Positions 1-5,506 of a stretch of 5,506 nucleotides of DNA are shown one piece after another. The DNA comes from Lysobacteraceae bacterium (GTDB lineage Bacteria > Pseudomonadota > Gammaproteobacteria > Steroidobacterales > Steroidobacteraceae), in contig JAAYXG010000386.1 of NCBI GenBank assembly GCA_012516015.1, positions 1 to 5,506 of the forward strand. Reading direction: 5' to 3'. Positions within the stretch are counted from its first letter, which is position 1. Each line of letters begins with the position of its first letter. The notes beneath the pieces are model-generated. The model was not told the DNA's origin. It searched no databases and saw only the letters and a list, made by a program, of their open reading frames with translations. The position numbers were made by a program, and so were the translations under genes.

Positions 1-93
1 TCGCCACATCAAAGCGCCCGGCTTCTTCGCGAGTCTCCGCGTCTCTGCGAGAGCTTTTTGTCCTGTTCTTGCTCTTACGTTGGCGAGCGTTAT
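1..93. other. Spacer downstream of ubiB with short imperfect repeat
   Basis: No gene is supported here. The stretch follows the TGA stop of ubiB. It contains an imperfect tandem 8-mer, GTCTCCGC at 33-40 and GTCTCTGC at 41-48 (7 of 8 identical), preceded by GCGAGTCTC-like sequence and followed by GCGAGAG. Such GTCTC/GCGAG-rich words look like dispersed intergenic repeat material rather than coding sequence, but one copy cannot prove it. The window begins inside this spacer, so its full extent is unknown. Confidence 0.4.
43..59 (+). terminator. Weak hairpin plus T-run, possible + strand terminator
   Basis: A 4-bp stem (CTCT at 43-46, AGAG at 50-53, loop GCG) is followed by C and five T residues at 55-59. 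The polarity would suit a transcript entering from the left on the + strand, converging on ubiB; it does not suit ubiB itself, for which the T-run lies on the wrong side. The stem is very short, so this is only a weak candidate. Confidence 0.2.
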
Positions 94-1728
94 TCACCGC
101 CGGAAGGCGAGGGTCGCGACGCCCGCGATGGCGAGCATCACGCCCGGCCACGCGGGGTCGGCGTTGAGCGCGAGCCAAAGGATGCCACTCATCGCGCCGA
201 TCGAGCCTACGATCGTGAGGTCACGGCGCCGACCCGTGTTGCGTAGCTCATTGCGAATCACGTCCAGATTCGTCGCCTCGACTTGCAGTCGTAGGCGCCC
301 ATCCGAGGCGCGCTGTACGGCGTTTTCGAACAGCGGCGGCACCTGAGCAAGCGCCTGCACGAAATCCGGCAGCTGCGCACGCACCTCGCGCCACACATTG
401 CGCGGCTTCCAGCGCTCGTGCGCCCACTGGCGCAGCAGCGGCTGTGCGGTCTTCCACAGATCGAGCTCCGGATAGAGCTGGCGGCCGACCCCTTCGATCT
501 GCAGCAGCGTTTTCTGGATCAGCATGAGCTGAGGTTGCATCTGCGCGTCGAATCGTTGCGCGGCCTCGAACAGGCTGATCAGCACCTGGCCGAAGGAAAT
601 TTCTTTGAGCGGTTTGTTCGCGATCGGCTCGCACACCGTCCGCACGGCGGATTCGAGCTCGTCGACGCGCACGTGCGCCGGGATCCAGCCGGCATCCAAG
701 TGCAACTGCGCGATGCGGCGGTAATCGTGATCGAAGAACGCGGAGAAGTTCGCGGCCAGATAGTGTTGATCGCGCGGCTCGAGCGAGCCCACGATGCCGA
801 AATCGACCGCCGCATAACGTGGATGCTCCGGATCATCGAGCAGCACGAAGATGTTTCCTGGGTGCATGTCCGCGTGGAAGAAATTGTGGCGGAACGCTTG
901 CGTGAAGAAGATCTCGACGCCATTCTCCGCAAGCCGTTTGATGTTCGCGCCCCGGCGCTTGAGCTCCTCCACATTGTTGATGAGCACGCCGCGTACGCGC
1001 TCCATTACCATCACATTCTTGCGGCAGTAATCCCAATAGACTTCCGGCACATACAGCTGCATCGATCCTGCGAAGTTGCGGCGAATCTGCGAAGCATTTG
1101 CCGCCTCGCGCATGAGGTCGAGCTCATCGAGGATCGTCTTCTCGTACTCACGCACGACCTCGACCGGCCGCAGCCGATGGGCGTCGGGCCAATAGCGGTT
1201 CGCCAAGTGGGCGAGCGTGTAGAGCACTTCCAAGTCGCGTTCGATGAGCGCGCGAATGCCCGGTCGGACGACTTTGACGACGACTTCCTTGCCGTACTTC
1301 AGCTGTGCGGCATGCACCTGCGCGATCGTCGCCGCGGCGAGCGGAGTTTCCTCGAATCGCGTGAAGACTTCTTCGATCGGGGCTTCCTATGCGGCGGCCA
1401 CGATCGCGCGCGCTTCGGTGCCCGGAAACGGAGGAACCCGATCCTGCAATTTTTCGAGCTCATCCGCGATGTCGCGCGGCAGGAGATCGCGCCGGGTCGA
1501 GAGCATCTGGCCGAACTTCATGAAAATCGGCCCAAGCTCTTCGAGTGCGAGCCGCAACCTTTCTCCGCGAGAGCCCGCGCGATCGCGATGGATCCAGGTG
1601 GCAGGCGAGAGATAGAACGCGAAGCGCAGCGGGCGAAACAAATGCGTCGCGAGGATGATCTCATCCAACCCGTACTTCACGAGCACGCGTTGGATCTGCA
1701 GTAGACGGGAGAGAACTCGGGGGCGCAT
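94..1728 (-). pseudogene. ubiB: UbiB, aerobic ubiquinone biosynthesis kinase-like protein, interrupted by an in-frame TAG
   Basis: UbiB is a membrane-anchored atypical kinase/ATPase (ABC1/ADCK family) needed for aerobic ubiquinone synthesis. The frame from ATG 1728 to TGA 94-96 spans 544 codons, close to the 546 residues of E. coli UbiB. Counting the stop as a residue, visible family features are the KxGQ motif KFGQ at 71-74, the Ala-rich loop PLAAATIAQVH near 129-139, the VVVK lysine at 152, the catalytic-loop motif HADMHPGN at 285-292, VDFG with Asp309, and two hydrophobic segments after about 504 that fit the C-terminal membrane anchor. Codon 114 (1387-1389) is TAG, splitting the gene into 113 codons (1387-1728) and a remnant that could restart only at GTG 1317. 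That remnant would lack KxGQ and the Ala-rich loop, and no Shine-Dalgarno precedes it. The frame is unbroken and the residues around the TAG are family-like, so a point mutation, sequence error or read-through is likelier than old decay. No Shine-Dalgarno is visible before ATG 1728, which lies 8 bases from the repeat element separating it from ubiJ. Confidence 0.85.
1387..1389 (-). other. ubiB: In-frame amber codon 114 in ubiB
   Basis: Read on the minus strand, the codons are GCC GCC GCA TAG GAA GCC CCG. The residues before (AIVAAA) and after (EAPIEEVF) align with E. coli UbiB across this point without a gap large enough to suggest a frameshift. Single-base changes to TTG, TAC, TAT, CAG or TGG would restore a sense codon. 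The position is usually hydrophobic or small in the family, so TTG (Leu) or TAC/TAT (Tyr) are the likeliest ancestors; this is inference. Confidence 0.9.
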
Positions 1729-1736
1729 GTGATTAG

Positions 1737-1864
1737 GCTAGTGCCGATTAGTGACTAGTGACTCGCGGGTCGTAAGGAGGTGCGCATCGCATCGGCCGGG
1801 GCGTGGATGCGGAATGAGTGACGTCTTTATCTTGCGAATCACGAATCACGAATCACGAGTCACT
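1737..1864. repeat. Inverted heptamer-repeat element between ubiJ and ubiB
   Basis: The ubiJ-ubiB spacer is almost filled by this element. On the left are 7-base units GCTAGTG (1737-1743), ATTAGTG (1747-1753) and ACTAGTG (1754-1760). On the right are four contiguous units, GCGAATC (1834-1840), ACGAATC twice (1841-1854) and ACGAGTC (1855-1861). Read in opposite directions, both arrays fit a common heptamer, roughly A(A/G)TCAC(G/T). They share a perfect 9-bp inverted repeat, AGTGACTCG at 1757-1765 and its complement at 1856-1864. The core between the arrays (about 1768-1833) holds a nested 6-bp stem, CGCATC 1788-1793 with GATGCG 1806-1811. The right array runs into the end of ubiJ and supplies its TGA stop. 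There is no T-run suited to a Rho-independent terminator on the minus strand. Confidence 0.7.
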
Positions 1865-2482
1865 GGCCCTGCCGCGCTCGAGCTCAGCGATCCGCGCCTC
1901 CAGCCGCTCGACATCGTCGCGCAGCTTGTCTACATCGCTGATGAACTCATCCGTCTCAGCGCGGCTCGGCACGTCGCGACCCTCTTCCTGGAGGAACTCG
2001 GAAACGTTCTGCGCGAGCGTCTCGGCCGCCCGCTGTGCGAAGCCCAACATCGAGCGTGCGGCCGTGCCGACCTGATGAGCCGCCACGTCGCCGATCACGC
2101 GGGACAGCTCTTCTTCGAGGTCCGGCCGTGCATGTTTGATGAGCTCGCTGAAGGTTTGTGCGACCTCCGCGTCGCCTTCGATGTGAACCGAGCCGCCTCG
2201 AACGGCTGCTTCCGGCTGCGGACCGGCGAGCCGCATGAACGCAAGCGGCGTGCCGCTGAGCGTTGCGCTCGGCGTACCATCGTACGAAGTGGACAGCTCC
2301 ATTCGCTCGCCGACCGACTTGCAGTAGATTTTCAGCGGCAGTCCATCGACGTGCAGCGCGAGCACTTTCGTGTCGAGTCGGCGGCACAGCGCACGCGCCG
2401 CAGCCGACGCTGCGATGTTGCGATTCAAGAGCGCTTCGAACGGCGTCAAGAAGAGGGGCGAACGGCGAACAGGTTCATTCAT
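1853..2482 (-). CDS. ubiJ: UbiJ, SCP2-domain ubiquinone biosynthesis accessory factor
   Basis: This 209-residue protein matches UbiJ, which binds lipid intermediates in the soluble aerobic ubiquinone-synthesis complex together with UbiK. Residues about 10-115 form an SCP2 (sterol carrier protein type 2) domain, including a region near [15 protein letters not shown] and the stretch [11 protein letters not shown]. The C-terminal part (about 172-205, [19 protein letters not shown]) is strongly amphipathic and predicts a coiled coil, as in UbiJ. The ATG start at 2482 overlaps the ubiE stop by 4 nt (ATGA), and GAGG lies 9 bases upstream, which decides this start over the longer open frame that extends into ubiE. 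The last residues, ASDS, and the TGA stop are encoded by the edge of the heptamer repeat element, so the extreme C-terminus may have been reshaped by it. The position between ubiE and ubiB is the usual gammaproteobacterial arrangement and supports the call. Confidence 0.9.
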   Translation of the reverse strand: MNEPVRRSPLFLTPFEALLNRNIAASAAARALCRRLDTKVLALHVDGLPLKIYCKSVGERMELSTSYDGTPSATLSGTPLAFMRLAGPQPEAAVRGGSVHIEGDAEVAQTFSELIKHARPDLEEELSRVIGDVAAHQVGTAARSMLGFAQRAAETLAQNVSEFLQEEGRDVPSRAETDEFISDVDKLRDDVERLEARIAELERGRASDS

Positions 2483-3249
2483 AACCGGTAGCCTCGATGC
2501 AGCGCGACGATGCCGCCGGTGAGATTGTGATAGCGGCAGTGCTCCAAACCCGCATCCTGCATCATCCCTAATAATTCGTCCTGTTTCGGGAATCGGCGAA
2601 TGGATTCCGCGAGATATCGATAGCTGGCTTCGTCCTTCGCGACGACCTTGCCCAACCATGGGAGAACCGAGAACGAGTATGCATCGTAGATGGGTTTCAA
2701 GCCGGGAAGCACCGGGTGCGAGAACTCCAGCACGAGCAGTTGCCCGCCGGGTTTCAATACCCGAGTCATCGAGCGCAAGGCGGCAGCCTTGTCGGTGACG
2801 TTCCGCAAACCGAATCCGATCGTCACGCAATCGAACGAAGCGTCCGGAAACGGTAGCCGTTCGGCATTGGCGATCGCAAAGCGCACGTTGGCAACGTAGC
2901 CGCGATCGATCATTGCATCGCGACCGCGACTGAGCATGGCGTGATTGATGTCGGTGAGTAGCACCGTACCCGTCGGACCGACTTGTGCGGCCATGCCGGC
3001 AGCGAGATCGCCCGTGCCGCCCGCTACATCGAGCGCGCGCTGACCAGGGCGAAGTCCGGACTGGGCGAGCGTGAAGCGCTTCCATAACCGGTGCGCTCCG
3101 CCCGACATCAGATCGTTCATCAAGTCGTAATTCGATGCGACCGATTCGAACACCGCGCGCACGCGCCGCGCCTTCTCGCCGACCGGTACCTGCTCGTAGC
3201 CGAAGTCGGTGGTGTCCTGCGTGCGGGGCTGTGGCTCGTCTCGGCTCAT
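2479..3249 (-). CDS. ubiE: UbiE, ubiquinone/menaquinone C-methyltransferase
   Basis: UbiE is the S-adenosylmethionine-dependent C-methyltransferase that methylates the ring of the ubiquinone precursor (2-polyprenyl-6-methoxy-1,4-benzoquinol) and demethylmenaquinol. The product has 256 residues, against 251 in E. coli. Seen in order: the N-terminal motif [17 protein letters not shown] (14-30); the first UbiE signature, [18 protein letters not shown] (41-58); the SAM-binding motif [11 protein letters not shown] (73-83); the acidic residue of motif II in LLTDIN (97-102); [10 protein letters not shown] (144-153); the second signature, [15 protein letters not shown] (163-177); and the C-terminal [12 protein letters not shown]. 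No family motif is missing. The ATG at 3249 is chosen because it gives the expected N-terminus. No Shine-Dalgarno precedes it, but a TAGAAT hexamer ends 7 bases before the A of the ATG, so the gene may start as a leaderless transcript. It is followed directly by ubiJ with a 4-nt overlap. Confidence 0.97.
   Translation of the reverse strand: MSRDEPQPRTQDTTDFGYEQVPVGEKARRVRAVFESVASNYDLMNDLMSGGAHRLWKRFTLAQSGLRPGQRALDVAGGTGDLAAGMAAQVGPTGTVLLTDINHAMLSRGRDAMIDRGYVANVRFAIANAERLPFPDASFDCVTIGFGLRNVTDKAAALRSMTRVLKPGGQLLVLEFSHPVLPGLKPIYDAYSFSVLPWLGKVVAKDEASYRYLAESIRRFPKQDELLGMMQDAGLEHCRYHNLTGGIVALHRGYRL
2492..2495 (-). promoter_or_regulatory. ubiJ: Shine-Dalgarno of ubiJ
   Basis: GAGG on the minus strand, 9 bases upstream of the ATG at 2482 and inside the 3' end of ubiE. 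It supports initiation at the ATGA overlap. Confidence 0.6.
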
Positions 3250-3261
3250 GTCGGCATTCTA
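3250..3261 (-). promoter_or_regulatory. ubiE: Possible -10 element of a leaderless ubiE promoter
   Basis: On the minus strand TAGAAT (3256-3261) matches the sigma-70 -10 consensus at 5 of 6 bases and is separated from the ubiE ATG by only 6 bases (GCCGAC). Transcription from it would begin at or next to the ATG. No convincing -35 hexamer is present 16-18 bases upstream (ACCCGA and neighbours), and no Shine-Dalgarno lies before the ATG. The 85-bp gap after the DUF971 gene leaves room for such an independent promoter. Confidence 0.3.
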
Positions 3262-3334
3262 GCCAAAGTCAGGGAGCATCGGGTGGCGAGCGAGAAGAAG
3301 CGATCATCCGACCCGGATCGGCCGCTCTTACCGA

Positions 3335-3697
3335 TCATTTACCCGTCGGATACGGGATCCCGAGCTCGCTCAGCCTATCCAGGTAGTTCTTCCACTTCTG
3401 TTCCCGGTCGCGGCCGAGCTCGTATAGGTAGCTCCAGGTGTAAAGGCCCGTGTCATGGCCGTCGTCGAAGACGAGTCGAACGGCATAGTTGCCGACCGGC
3501 TCGATCTTCTTTACGGCCACGTTGTGCTTGCCTATCTGCAGCGTTTCTTGCCCAGGACCGTGGCCGCGCACCTCGGCCGAAGGCGAATAGACGCGCAGAT
3601 ATTCGAACGGCAGATCGAATTGCGCGCCATCGGAGAACGTCACTGCGAGCACGCGCGAGCGGGTGCGCAGCGTGAGTGCGGTCGGGTGAGGGTTCAC
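3335..3697 (-). CDS. DUF971 (gamma-butyrobetaine hydroxylase N-terminal-like) protein
   Basis: A 120-residue protein of the DUF971 family, whose fold corresponds to the N-terminal domain of gamma-butyrobetaine hydroxylases. The family hallmark, [19 protein letters not shown], is seen at 76-94, preceded by a small beta-rich part with [20 protein letters not shown] (28-47) and [12 protein letters not shown] (64-75). There is no cysteine, so the metal site of the eukaryotic hydroxylase domain is not obviously kept. No catalytic domain follows; the protein is the domain alone. The biochemical role of stand-alone DUF971 proteins is not established as far as I know. The gene starts at GTG 3697 and overlaps the hslU stop by 4 nt (GTGA), so its translation is probably coupled to hslU. 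Location beside hslVU recurs in Gammaproteobacteria such as Pseudomonas, which hints at a related role, but that is inference. Confidence 0.9.
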   Translation of the reverse strand: MNPHPTALTLRTRSRVLAVTFSDGAQFDLPFEYLRVYSPSAEVRGHGPGQETLQIGKHNVAVKKIEPVGNYAVRLVFDDGHDTGLYTWSYLYELGRDREQKWKNYLDRLSELGIPYPTGK

Positions 3698-5031
3698 AAG
3701 ATGTATCTCGTCAGATCCTCGTCCTTGACGAGCTCGCCCAAGTGCCGATCGACGTATTCGGCATCGATCGTAACGCGCACGCCCGCGCGGTCTGCCGCTT
3801 CGTACGAGATCGCCTCGAGCAAGCGCTCGAGGACCGTATGCAACCGGCGTGCGCCGATGTTCTCGGTGCGTTCGTTGACTTGAAACGAGACTTCGGCAAT
3901 GCGGCGCACACCGCTCTCTGCGAACTCGAGCTCGACGCCCTCGGTGGCGAGGAGCGCCTTGTACTGAGTGCAGAGCGATGCATCGGGCTCCGTCAGGATG
4001 CGAATGAAGTCATCGACCTTGAGCGCGTCGAGCTCGACGCGAATCGGAAAGCGCCCCTGTAGCTCGGGAATGAGATCCGAGGGCTTCGACATGTGGAAGG
4101 CGCCGGAGGCGATGAAGAGAATGTGGTCGGTCTTCACGACGCCGTGCTTCGTGCTCACGGTGCTGCCCTCGACGAGCGGCAGAAGATCGCGTTGCACGCC
4201 CTCGCGCGAGACGTCCGCGCCTTGCGTTTCTTGTCGCCGGGCGATCTTGTCGATCTCGTCGAGGAACACGATCCCGTTCTGTTCCGCATTCTCGAGCGCA
4301 CGCAGCTTCAGCTCTTCCTCGTTGATCATCTTGGCTGCTTCCTCATCGGTGAGCAGCTTGAACGCCTCGCGGACTTTCACCTTGCGCGTGCGCGTTCGTG
4401 CGCCGCCGAGATTCGAGAACATGCTCTGCAACTGCTGCGTCAGCTCTTCCATGCCGGCCGGCGCCATGATCTCGACGCCGACGGGCAGCACACGCACTTC
4501 GATCTCGATCTCGCGGTCATCGAGCTGCCCCTCGCGCAGCATTTTCCGGAATTTCTGCCGCGTCTCGTTGTCGCGAGCGGAAGACTCGGGCTCGCTGCCG
4601 AATCCGATCGACTTCGGCCGCGGCAACAGCGCATCGAGTACACGTTCCTCGGCGGCATCCATCGCACGATGACGGACCTTTTCCATCTCCTCTTCGCGCG
4701 TCATCTTGACGGCGACATCCGTGAGATCCTTGATGATGGAATCGACCTCGCGACCCACGTAGCCGACTTCCGTGAACTTCGTCGCCTCGACCTTGATGAA
4801 GGGTGCGCGCGCGAGACGCGCAAGGCGCCGCGCGATCTCGGTCTTGCCGACGCCCGTCGGGCCGATCATGAGGATGTTCTTGGGCGTGATCTCCGCGCGG
4901 AGATCTTCTGGTACTTGCATGCGGCGCCAGCGATTGCGCAGAGCGATCGCGACCGCACGCTTGGCGGCATTCTGCCCAACGATGTGTTTGTCGAGCTCCT
5001 GAACGATTTCGCGGGGAGTCATTGATGACAT
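3694..5031 (-). CDS. hslU: HslU (ClpY), ATPase/unfoldase subunit of the HslVU protease
   Basis: HslU forms the AAA+ hexamer that unfolds substrates and feeds them into the HslV peptidase in the cytoplasm. The product has 445 residues, against 443 in E. coli. Visible features are the N-terminal [17 protein letters not shown] (4-20), Walker A GPTGVGKT (57-64), the pore-loop GYVGRE (90-95), an inserted I-domain (about 110-243) with [14 protein letters not shown] and [17 protein letters not shown], Walker [11 protein letters not shown] (254-263), the region [16 protein letters not shown] (274-289), sensor-1 FIASGAF (306-312), [11 protein letters not shown] (393-403) of the sensor-2 region, and the C-terminal EDLTRYIL tail that docks into HslV. 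The chosen ATG at 5031 gives [10 protein letters not shown], matching E. coli MSEMTPREIV; a second ATG at 5022 is possible. Neither has a clear Shine-Dalgarno, and the start at 5031 is only 4 bases from a CTGGTG repeat. The stop overlaps the DUF971 start by 4 nt. Confidence 0.98.
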   Translation of the reverse strand: MSSMTPREIVQELDKHIVGQNAAKRAVAIALRNRWRRMQVPEDLRAEITPKNILMIGPTGVGKTEIARRLARLARAPFIKVEATKFTEVGYVGREVDSIIKDLTDVAVKMTREEEMEKVRHRAMDAAEERVLDALLPRPKSIGFGSEPESSARDNETRQKFRKMLREGQLDDREIEIEVRVLPVGVEIMAPAGMEELTQQLQSMFSNLGGARTRTRKVKVREAFKLLTDEEAAKMINEEELKLRALENAEQNGIVFLDEIDKIARRQETQGADVSREGVQRDLLPLVEGSTVSTKHGVVKTDHILFIASGAFHMSKPSDLIPELQGRFPIRVELDALKVDDFIRILTEPDASLCTQYKALLATEGVELEFAESGVRRIAEVSFQVNERTENIGARRLHTVLERLLEAISYEAADRAGVRVTIDAEYVDRHLGELVKDEDLTRYIL

Positions 5032-5035
5032 AGGA

Positions 5036-5053
5036 CTGGTGCTGGTGCTGGTG
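5036..5053. repeat. CTGGTG hexamer, three tandem copies
   Basis: CTGGTG occurs three times in tandem at 5036-5053 (CACCAG on the coding strand), directly before the hslU start codon. A related CTACTGG follows at 5055-5061. The array occupies the place where a Shine-Dalgarno for hslU would be expected. It may be a slippage-prone tract or an extension of the neighbouring inverted element. Confidence 0.75.
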
Positions 5054-5059
5054 CTACTG

Positions 5060-5164
5060 GGCTCTGGTCGCTGGGCTCTGACCAGAGCGGAAGAGGATGG
5101 AAGAGAACATCATCGATAGGAAGTCCGAGGTTTACATTCTGGCCAGAGCCCAGCGACCAGAGCC
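5060..5164. repeat. Long inverted-repeat element between hslV and hslU, built of heptamers
   Basis: The arms 5060-5086 and 5138-5164 are complementary over 27 positions with a single mismatch (5081/5143); the outer 21 bp are perfect. Each arm is made of 7-base units. GGCTCTG at 5060-5066 and 5074-5080 flanks GTCGCTG. On the other side CAGAGCC at 5144-5150 and 5158-5164 flanks CAGCGAC, with an extra AGAGCC copy at 5165-5170. The inner ends carry short palindromes, TCTGACCAGA (5077-5086) and TCTGGCCAGA (5138-5147). The 51-base core (5087-5137) has no recognisable gene or RNA. In the hslVU transcript the arms could form a long hairpin. No T-run follows, so it does not look like a Rho-independent terminator; it could instead affect mRNA stability or processing and so the hslV:hslU ratio. 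Confidence 0.85.
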
Positions 5165-5177
5165 AGAGCCCGGCATC

Positions 5178-5506
5178 CTAGGAGCGGAGCTCCTCGATCG
5201 TGATATTCCGATTCGTGTAGATGCAGATGTCCGCGGCGATGTTGAGCGCCTTCTCGACGATCGCCTTGGCATCGAGATCGGTGTTCTGCAGGAGCGCGCG
5301 TGCCGCGGCCTGCGCGTACGCTCCGCCGGAACCGATGGCCATGATGTCGTCTTCCGGCTCGATCACATCTCCGTTGCCTGAGACGATGAACGAGCTCTTT
5401 GCGTCTGCGACGCACAAGAGCGCCTCCAAGCGACGCAGACTTCGATCGGTGCGCCAATCTTTCGCGAGCTCGATCGCAGCGCGCGTCAAGTTACCGAATT
5501 GCTGCA
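5178..5506 (-). CDS. hslV: HslV (ClpQ), peptidase subunit of the HslVU protease, C-terminal part
   Basis: HslV is the threonine peptidase of the HslVU complex and forms a double hexameric ring capped by HslU. The window holds only about the last 109 residues, beginning inside the gene; the catalytic N-terminal threonine is off the right edge. Clear family sequence is seen: [54 protein letters not shown] and the C-terminal [19 protein letters not shown], which align with E. coli HslV 66-176. The reading frame is open to the window edge, with residues QQFGN just upstream of the TTG at 5489, so the TTG is internal and not a start. The gene ends in TAG after EELRS, a few residues shorter than E. 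coli HslV (EELSYKA). The spacer to hslU, 146 bp, is longer than usual for hslVU because it carries the inverted-repeat element. Confidence 0.96.
   Translation of the reverse strand, partial: QQFGNLTRAAIELAKDWRTDRSLRRLEALLCVADAKSSFIVSGNGDVIEPEDDIMAIGSGGAYAQAAARALLQNTDLDAKAIVEKALNIAADICIYTNRNITIEELRS

Noticed and set aside
1315..1392. A frameshift in ubiB
   Set aside because: The two halves are in the same frame (1728 and 1317 differ by 411, a multiple of three), and the codons between encode UbiB sequence, so the lesion is a single stop codon.
418..1704. 428-codon open frame on the + strand
   Set aside because: It lies opposite ubiB and has no recognisable family motifs; its composition (many Arg, Glu, His, Leu) is that of an antisense frame in GC-rich coding DNA.
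1834..1861. CRISPR-like array
   Set aside because: The units are 7 bases long and contiguous, with no unique spacers.
1853..3085. Long minus-strand frame extending ubiJ far upstream
   Set aside because: The upstream part overlaps ubiE in another frame and reads as low-complexity Arg/Ser-rich sequence; the UbiJ homology begins at the ATG at 2482, which has a Shine-Dalgarno.
3300..3330. Hairpin after the DUF971 gene as a terminator
   Set aside because: Only a 5-bp ATCCG/CGGAT stem without a T-run can be formed, which is too weak to call.
4093..5025. 310-codon open frame on the + strand
   Set aside because: It is entirely antisense to hslU, whose motifs are clear; no domain is recognisable in it.
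5060..5164. Rho-independent terminator between hslV and hslU
   Set aside because: The stem is long but the loop is about 51 bases and no T-run follows on the minus strand; termination here would also cut off hslU.

Overview
The window is GC-rich bacterial DNA whose real genes all lie on the minus strand. Read in the direction of transcription (right to left) the order is hslV (5' end outside the window), hslU, a DUF971 gene, ubiE, ubiJ and ubiB. This mixture of the HslVU protease operon, a DUF971 protein and the ubiE-ubiJ-ubiB ubiquinone block is typical of Gammaproteobacteria. The protein sequences fit a proteobacterium outside the enterics, perhaps near the Xanthomonadales/Steroidobacterales, but I cannot fix the genus.

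Right part (about 3335-5506): the C-terminal part of the HslV peptidase, then a 146-bp spacer filled by a structured inverted repeat, then full-length HslU unfoldase, then a DUF971 protein translationally coupled to hslU through a 4-nt GTGA overlap. Left part (94-3249): UbiE methyltransferase, UbiJ coupled to it through a 4-nt ATGA overlap, a 124-bp spacer filled by a second structured repeat, and UbiB. UbiE performs the C-methylation step of ubiquinone and menaquinone synthesis. UbiJ is a lipid-binding accessory factor of the aerobic ubiquinone complex, and UbiB is a membrane-associated atypical kinase/ATPase that supports the pathway. The first 93 bases, downstream of ubiB, hold no gene, only a short imperfect repeat and a weak hairpin.

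Two things stand out. First, ubiB is full length and well conserved along its whole length, but codon 114 is an in-frame TAG. This is not a frameshift: the two halves are in the same frame, and the 23 codons between the TAG and the next possible start (GTG at 1317) still encode UbiB. It is either a recent nonsense mutation, a base-calling error or a read-through site. Second, the two longest spacers (ubiJ-ubiB and hslV-hslU) share an unusual plan. Each has arrays of 7-base units in inverted orientation around a 50-70 base core, with different heptamers at the two loci, and each abuts a start codon that lacks a visible Shine-Dalgarno sequence. They look like members of a dispersed intergenic repeat family. 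No mobile-element gene, CRISPR array or RNA gene is visible, and I found no new multi-gene system here.
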